A DNA stretch of 64,000 bases from Mercurialis annua (Eukaryota; Streptophyta; Magnoliopsida; Malpighiales; Euphorbiaceae). The notes under the pieces were generated by a model. It was not told where the DNA came from. It was given only the letters and a program-made list of their open reading frames with translations, and did not search any database. Shown here one piece after another: positions 58,120 to 64,000 of this stretch. Position numbers and translations under genes: made by a program. The stretch is from NCBI RefSeq assembly GCF_937616625.2, contig NC_065577.1, positions 26,301,501-26,365,500 of the forward strand, in the 5' to 3' direction. How positions within the stretch are numbered: the first letter of the stretch is position 1; each line of letters starts with the position of its first letter.

Positions 58120-61100
58120 GTTTCTAAATGTTTGGCTTAAATCGCTAAAAAGTTGAAACGTTTGGATTTGTTTCATAACGCTTCAAACGTTTGGCTTAAA
58201 TTGCAAAAAGGGGAAACGTTTGGATTTGTTTAGTAACTTTTGTAAACGTTTGGCTTAAATCGCTAAAAAGGTGAAACGTTTGAATTTGTTTCGTAAAGTT
58301 TGTAAATGTTTGGCTTAAATCACTAAAAAGGTGAAACATTTGGATTTGTTTCTTAACATTTTAAACGTTTGGCTTAAATCACTATAAAGGGGAAACGTTT
58401 GGATTTATTTCTTAACGTTTATAAATGTTTGCCTTAAATCACTACAAAGGTGAATCGTTTGGATTTATTTCGTAATGTTTGTAAACGTTTGGCTTATAGT
58501 GCTAAAAAAGTGACACGATAGGATTTGTTTCATAACCTTTGTAAATGTTTGGCTTAAATCGATAAAAAGGTGAAACGTTTGGATTTGTTTCGTAGCATTT
58601 GTAAAGGTTTGACTTGAATCGCTAAAAATGTAAAACGTTTTATTTTGTTCCATAACGTTTGTAAACATTTGGCTTAAATCGCTAAAAAGGTGAAACATTT
58701 GGATTTGTTTCGTAATGTTTGTAAACGTTTCGCTTAAATCCCTAAAAAGGTAAAACGTTTGGTTTTGTTTCGTAACGTTTCTAAACGTTTGGCTTAAATT
58801 GCTAAAAAAAAGGAAACGTGTGGTTTTATTTCTTAACCTTTGTAAACGTTTGGCTTAAATCGCTAAAAATGTGAAACATTGGGATTTGTTTCGTAACGTT
58901 TGTAAACGTTTGGCTTAAATCGCTAAAAAGGTGAAACGTTTGGATTTGTTTTGTAATGTTTGTAAGCGTTTGGTTTAAATTGCAAAAAAGGGGAAACGTT
59001 TGGATTTGTTTCATAGCGTTTGTAAACGTTTGGCTTAAATCGCTAAAAAGGTTAAACATTTGGATTCGTTTCATAACGTATGTAAACGTTTGGCTTAAAT
59101 CGCTAAAAATTTGAAACGTTTGGATTTGTTTCATAATGTTTGTAAACGTTTGGCTTAAATTGCAAAAAAGGTGAAATGTTTGGTTTTGTTTCGTGACGTT
59201 TGCAAACGTTTTTCTTAAATCGCTAAAAAGGTGAAACGTTTGGTTTTGTTTCGTAATGTTTGTAAACGTTTGGCTTAAATCTCTAAAAAGGTGAAGCGTT
59301 CAAATTTGTTTTATTACGTTCATAAACGTTTGGCTTAAATCGGTAAAAAGGTGAAACGTTTGGTTTTTTCGTAACGTTTTGAAACGTTTTGTTTAGTGAT
59401 TTAAGCCAAACGTTTACGAAACAAAACCAAATGTTTCCCTATTTTAGCGGTTTAAGGAAACGCTTACAAACGTTACGAAACAAATCCAAACGTTTCACCT
59501 TTTTAGCGATTTAAGACAAACGTTTACAAACGTTATGAAACAAATCCAAACGTTTCCTCATTTTAGCAATATAATCCAAATGTTTAAGAACGTTACGAAA
59601 CAAATCCAAACGTTTCACCTTTTTAGCCATTTAAACCAAACGTTTACAAACGTTACGAAACAAATCCAAACGTTTGTTTCGTAACTTTTATAAAGGTTTG
59701 GCTTAAAGTGCTGAAAAGGTGAAACGCTTGGATTTGTTTCATAACGTTTGTAAACGTTTGGTTTAAATCCTTATAATGGTGAAACGTTTGGATTTGTTTC
59801 GTAACGTTTGTAAACGTTTGGCTTCAATTGCTAAAAATGTGAAACGCTTAGATTTGTTTTGTAACGTTTGGATTTGTTTCGTAGCGTTTTTAAATATTTG
59901 ATTAAATCGCTAAACCTTACGAAATAAATCCAAGCTTTTACCCATTATATAAATTAAGCCAAACTTTATCAAATGTTACGAAACAAAACCAAACATTTCC
60001 CCTTTTTAGCTATTTAGGCCAAACGTTTACAAACGTTGTGAAACAAATCCAAACGTTTGGCGATCTAAGCGATTTATGCCAAACGTTTCCCATTTATTTA
60101 TAAATTTATGCCAAACTTTATCAAATGTTACAAAACAAAACCAAACGTTTCCCCTTTTTAGCTATTTAGGCCAAACGTTTACAAACGTTGTGAAACAAAT
60201 CCAAACGTTTGGTGATTTAAGCGATTTATGCCAAACGTTTACAAAACTAAACGTTTCCCATTTATAGCGATTTAAGCCGAACGTTTACACCCGTTATGAA
60301 ACAAAACCGAACGTTTCACCTTTTTAGTGATTTAAGCCAAACGTTTATAAACGTTACAAAACGAAACCAAACGTTTACAAACGTTACGAAACAAAACCAA
60401 ACGATTACAAACATTACGAAACAAAATCAAACGTTTCACCTTTTTAGCGATTTAAGCCAAACGTTAACAAAGGTTATGAAACAAAACCAAACGTTTAACA
60501 TTTTTAGCAATTTAGGCCAAACGTTTACAAACGTTACGAAACAAATCTAAGCGTCTCACATTTTTAGCAATTTAAGCTAAATATTTACAAACTTCACGAA
60601 ACAAATCCAAGCGTTTCACCTTTTTAGTGATTTAAAGCAAATGTTTACAAACGTTACGAAAAAAACCAAACGTTTCCCTTTTTTAGCTATTTAAGCCGAA
60701 CGTTACGAAACTAAACCAAGCGATTTAAGCCAAACGTTTACAAACATTACGAAACAAAAAGGTGAAAAGTTTTGATTTGTTTCGGAACGTTTGGCTTAAA
60801 TCGCTAAAAATGTGATATTTTTGGATTTGTTTTGTAACGTTTGTAAACGTTTGGCTTAAATAACTAAAAAGGTGAAACGTTTGGCTTTGTTCCATAACGT
60901 TTGTAAATATTTGGCTTAAATCACTAAAAAGGTGAAACATTTGGATTTGTTTCATAACGTTTGAAAACGTTTGTCTTCAATCGCAAAAAAAGTGAAATGT
61001 TTGGATTTTTTTTGTAACGTTTGTAAACGTTTGGCTTAAATCGATAAAAAGGTGAAACGTTTAGTTTTGTTTCGTAACGTTTGTAAATGTTAGTAAAATT

Positions 61101-64000
61101 AATTAAACGTTTGGATTTGTTGCGTAACATTTGTAAACGTTTGGATTAAATTGCTAAAAAGCTGAAACGTTTGGATTTGTTTCGAAACGTTTGTAAACGT
61201 TTGGCTTAAATCGCTAAAAAGGTGAAACGTTTGTATTTGTTTTGTAACGTTTGTAAACGTTTGGATTAAATCGTTAAAAAGGTGAAACGATTGGTTTTGT
61301 TTTGTAATGTTTGTAAATGTTTGGCTTAAATTTCTAAAAAGTGGAAACGTTTGGTTTTTTTTCTTAACCTTTGTAAACGTTTAGCCTAAATCGCTAAAAA
61401 GGTGAAACGTTTGGATTTGTTTCGTAACGTTTGTAAACGTTTGGCTTAAATCGCTAAAATGTGAAACATTTGGATTTGTTTCGTAACGTTTGTAGACAAT
61501 TAGCTTATATTGCTAAAAAGGTTAAACGCTTGGATTTGTTTCGTAGCGTTTGCAAACGTTTGGCTCAAATTGCTAAAAAGATAAAACATTTGGCTATGTT
61601 TCAGAAGCTTTGTAAACGTTTGGCTTAAATTCCTAAAAAGGTGAAAAGTTCGGTGTTGTATCGTAACATTTGTAAAAGTTCGCCTTAAATCGCTAAAAAT
61701 ATGAAACGTTTGGTTTTGTAAACGTTTGGCTTAAATCGCTTAAATCACCAAATGTTTGGATTTGTTTCATAACGTTTGTAAATGTTTGGGTTAAATCGCT
61801 AAAAAAGTGAAACGTTTGGATTTGTTTCGTAACGTTTTAAATGTTTGGCTTAAATTTCTAAAAAGGTGAAACGCTTGGATTTGTTTCGTAACATTTGTAA
61901 ATGTTTGACTTAAATCGCTAAAAAGTTGAAATATTTGGTAATGTTTTGTAACGTTTGTAAACGTTTGACTTAAATTGCTAAAAATATGAAACATTTAGAT
62001 TTGTTTTGTAACGTTTTAAACGTTTGGTTTGCTTCGTAACCTTTATAAACGTGTGACTTAAATCGCTAAAAAAGTGAAACGTTGGAATTTGTTTCGTAAG
62101 TTTTGTAAACGTTTGGCTTAAATTGCAAAAAAGGTAAAACGCTTGGATTTATTTCGTAACGTTTGTAAAACGTTTGGTTTAAATTGCTAAAAGGTAAAAC
62201 ACTTTGATTTGTTTCCTAACATTTGTAAACGTTTGGTTTAAATTGCTATAAAAAGGTGAAACACTTGGATTTATTTCAAAACGTATGTAAGCGTTTGGCT
62301 TAAATTGCTAAAAAGGTGAAACGTTTGGATTTTTTCGTAACGTTTTAAACATTTGGTTTTGTTTTGTGACGTTTATATACGTTTGGTTTAAATTCCTAAA
62401 AAGGTGAAACGTTTGATTTTGTTTCGTAACGTTTGTATACGTTTAACTTTATTTGTTAAAAAGGTGAAACGCTTTGATTTGTTTCGTAACGTTTGCAAAT
62501 GTTTGGCACAAATTGCTAAAAAGGTGAAACCCTTGAATTTGTTTCGTAACGTTTGTAAAAGTTTGGCTTAAATTGCCAAAAAGTCGAAATGTTTGGATTT
62601 GTTTTGTAACGTTTATAAACGTTTGGCTTAAATTGCTAAAAAGCTGAAACGTTTGGATTTTTTTTGTAACGTTTGTAAACGTTTGGCTTATATATCTAAA
62701 AAGGTGAAACGCTTGGATTTGTTTCGTAACGTTCGTAAAGATTTAACTTAAATCGCTAAAAAGGTGAAACGTTTGGTTTTGTTTCGTAACGTTTGTAAAT
62801 GTTTGTTTAAAACATTACAAAACAAATAAATCCAAACGTTTCACCTTTTTTGCGATTTAAGCCAAACGTTTTAAAAAGAAGAAACGTTTGGATTTGTTTC
62901 GTAACGATTGTAAACGTTCGGCTTAAATTGCAAAAAAGGTGAAATATTTGGATTTGTTTAAACGTTTGGCTTAAATCGCTAAAAAGGGGAAACAATTTGA
63001 TTTGTTTCGTAATGTTTTAAACGTTTGGTTTTGTTCGTAACGCTTGTAAACTTTTAGCTTAAATCGCTAAAAAGGTGAACCTTTTGGATTTGTTTCGTAA
63101 CATTTGCAAACGTTTGACTTAAATTTCTAAAAAGGTGAAACGCTTGGATTTGTTTCGTAACGTTTGTAGACGTTTGGCTTAAATTGCTAAAAAGGTGAAA
63201 CGTTTGGATTTGATTAGTAACGTTTGCAAACGTTTGGCTTAAATGGCTAAAAAGGTGAAACGTTTGGATTTGTTTCGTAAAGTTTGTAAATATTTTGCTT
63301 AAATTGCTAAAAAGGTGAAACGCTTGAATTTTTTTCGTAAAGTTTGTAAATGTTTGGCCTAAATCGCTAACAAGGCGTAATGTTTGAATTTGTTTCGTAA
63401 CGTTTTAAACGTTTGGTTTAAATTGCTTAAATGGGGAAACGTTTGGATTTGTTTCATAAACGTTTGGCTTAAATTGCTAAAAAGGGGAAACGTTTGGATT
63501 TGTTTCGTAACGTTTGTAAACGTTTTGATTAAATTGCTAAAAAGGTGAAACATTTGAATTTGTTTTGTAACGTTTTTAAACGTTCGGCTTAAATAGCTAA
63601 AAATGTGAAACGTTTGGATTTGTTTCCTAACGTTTTAACGTTCGGTTCTGTTTCCTAACATTTGTAAACGTTTGGCTTATATCGCTTAAAAGGTGAAATG
63701 TTTTGCTTAAATTGCTAAAAAGGTGACACGTTTGGATTTGTTTTGTAACGTTTGTAAACGTTTGGCTTAAATTGCTAAAAATATGAAACATTTAGAATTG
63801 TTTCGTAACGTTTTAAAACGTTTGGTTTTGTAACGTTTGTAAACGTTTAGCGTACATCGCTAAAAAGGGGAAACGTTTGGATTTGCTTTGTAACTTTTGT
63901 AAACGTTTGGCTTATATTGCTAGAAAGGTGAAACATGCTTAAATCGCTAAAAAGGTGAAACGTTTGGTTTTGTTTCGTAACATTTGTAAACGTTCGCCTT
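58120..64000. repeat. 60-bp satellite array, block 5, to the window end
   Basis: Forward overall, with inverted blocks at about 59393-59670, 59912-60757 and 62812-62870. The orientation changes generally fall at AACGTT-type palindromes. 59912-60270 contains a local duplication (CAAACTTTATCAAATGTTAC occurs at about 59951 and 60112). No gene is seen; ORFs are repeat by-products. Confidence 0.93.

Noticed and set aside
15300..64000. CRISPR-like regular repeats
   Set aside because: The repeats are contiguous 60-bp units without unique spacers in plant DNA. They are a satellite, not a CRISPR array.

Overview
The window is nuclear DNA of a flowering plant, probably a eudicot; the species cannot be named from the sequence. 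The evidence is spliceable genes with GT-AG introns, Ty3/gypsy LTR retrotransposons with a tRNA-iMet primer site, CACTA, Stowaway and Mutator-like (MULE) elements, and long satellite arrays. I see no conventional host gene, rRNA, tRNA or CRISPR array. The setting looks like pericentromeric or other repeat-rich heterochromatin.

Layout. 1-15299 is a stack of nested elements. The right part of a CACTA transposon (302-2479) carries a Stowaway MITE that itself holds a MULE-type MITE. A complete but gene-less LTR retrotransposon (2484-12306, minus strand, 3-kb LTRs, 5-bp target duplication GTAGG) sits exactly on the CACTA tip. The 3' end and LTR of another gypsy-type element follow (12312-15299).

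From 15300 to the end the ground sequence is a 60-bp tandem satellite, about 28 kb in total, mostly in one orientation but with many short inverted blocks. It is broken by a 9.6-kb MULE (18831-28467, target duplication GTTTGGCTT made of satellite), a solo LTR (37035-39354, TTTGG), a chimeric head-to-head pair of LTR-element 3' halves (44131-49783), a short LTR-like insert (about 51201-51590) and another solo LTR (55401-58119, GTTTC).

The MULE is the only place with intact genes. A four-exon mudrA-type transposase (PB1-like domain, MuDR DNA-binding region, DDE core, SWIM finger, zinc knuckle) starts just inside the right terminal inverted repeat (TIR). A small two-exon gene starting just inside the left TIR encodes little more than the transposase's own N-terminal PB1-like domain. 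Between them lie a SINA-like RING E3 ligase and a GRF zinc-finger/coiled-coil/membrane-tail protein, both intact and spliceable. This four-gene mobile element, a transposase with its own detached PB1 domain and a ubiquitin-ligase cargo, is the most interesting system here. The satellite's palindromic AAACGTTT cores, placed at multiples of 10 bp and found at inversion points, come second.
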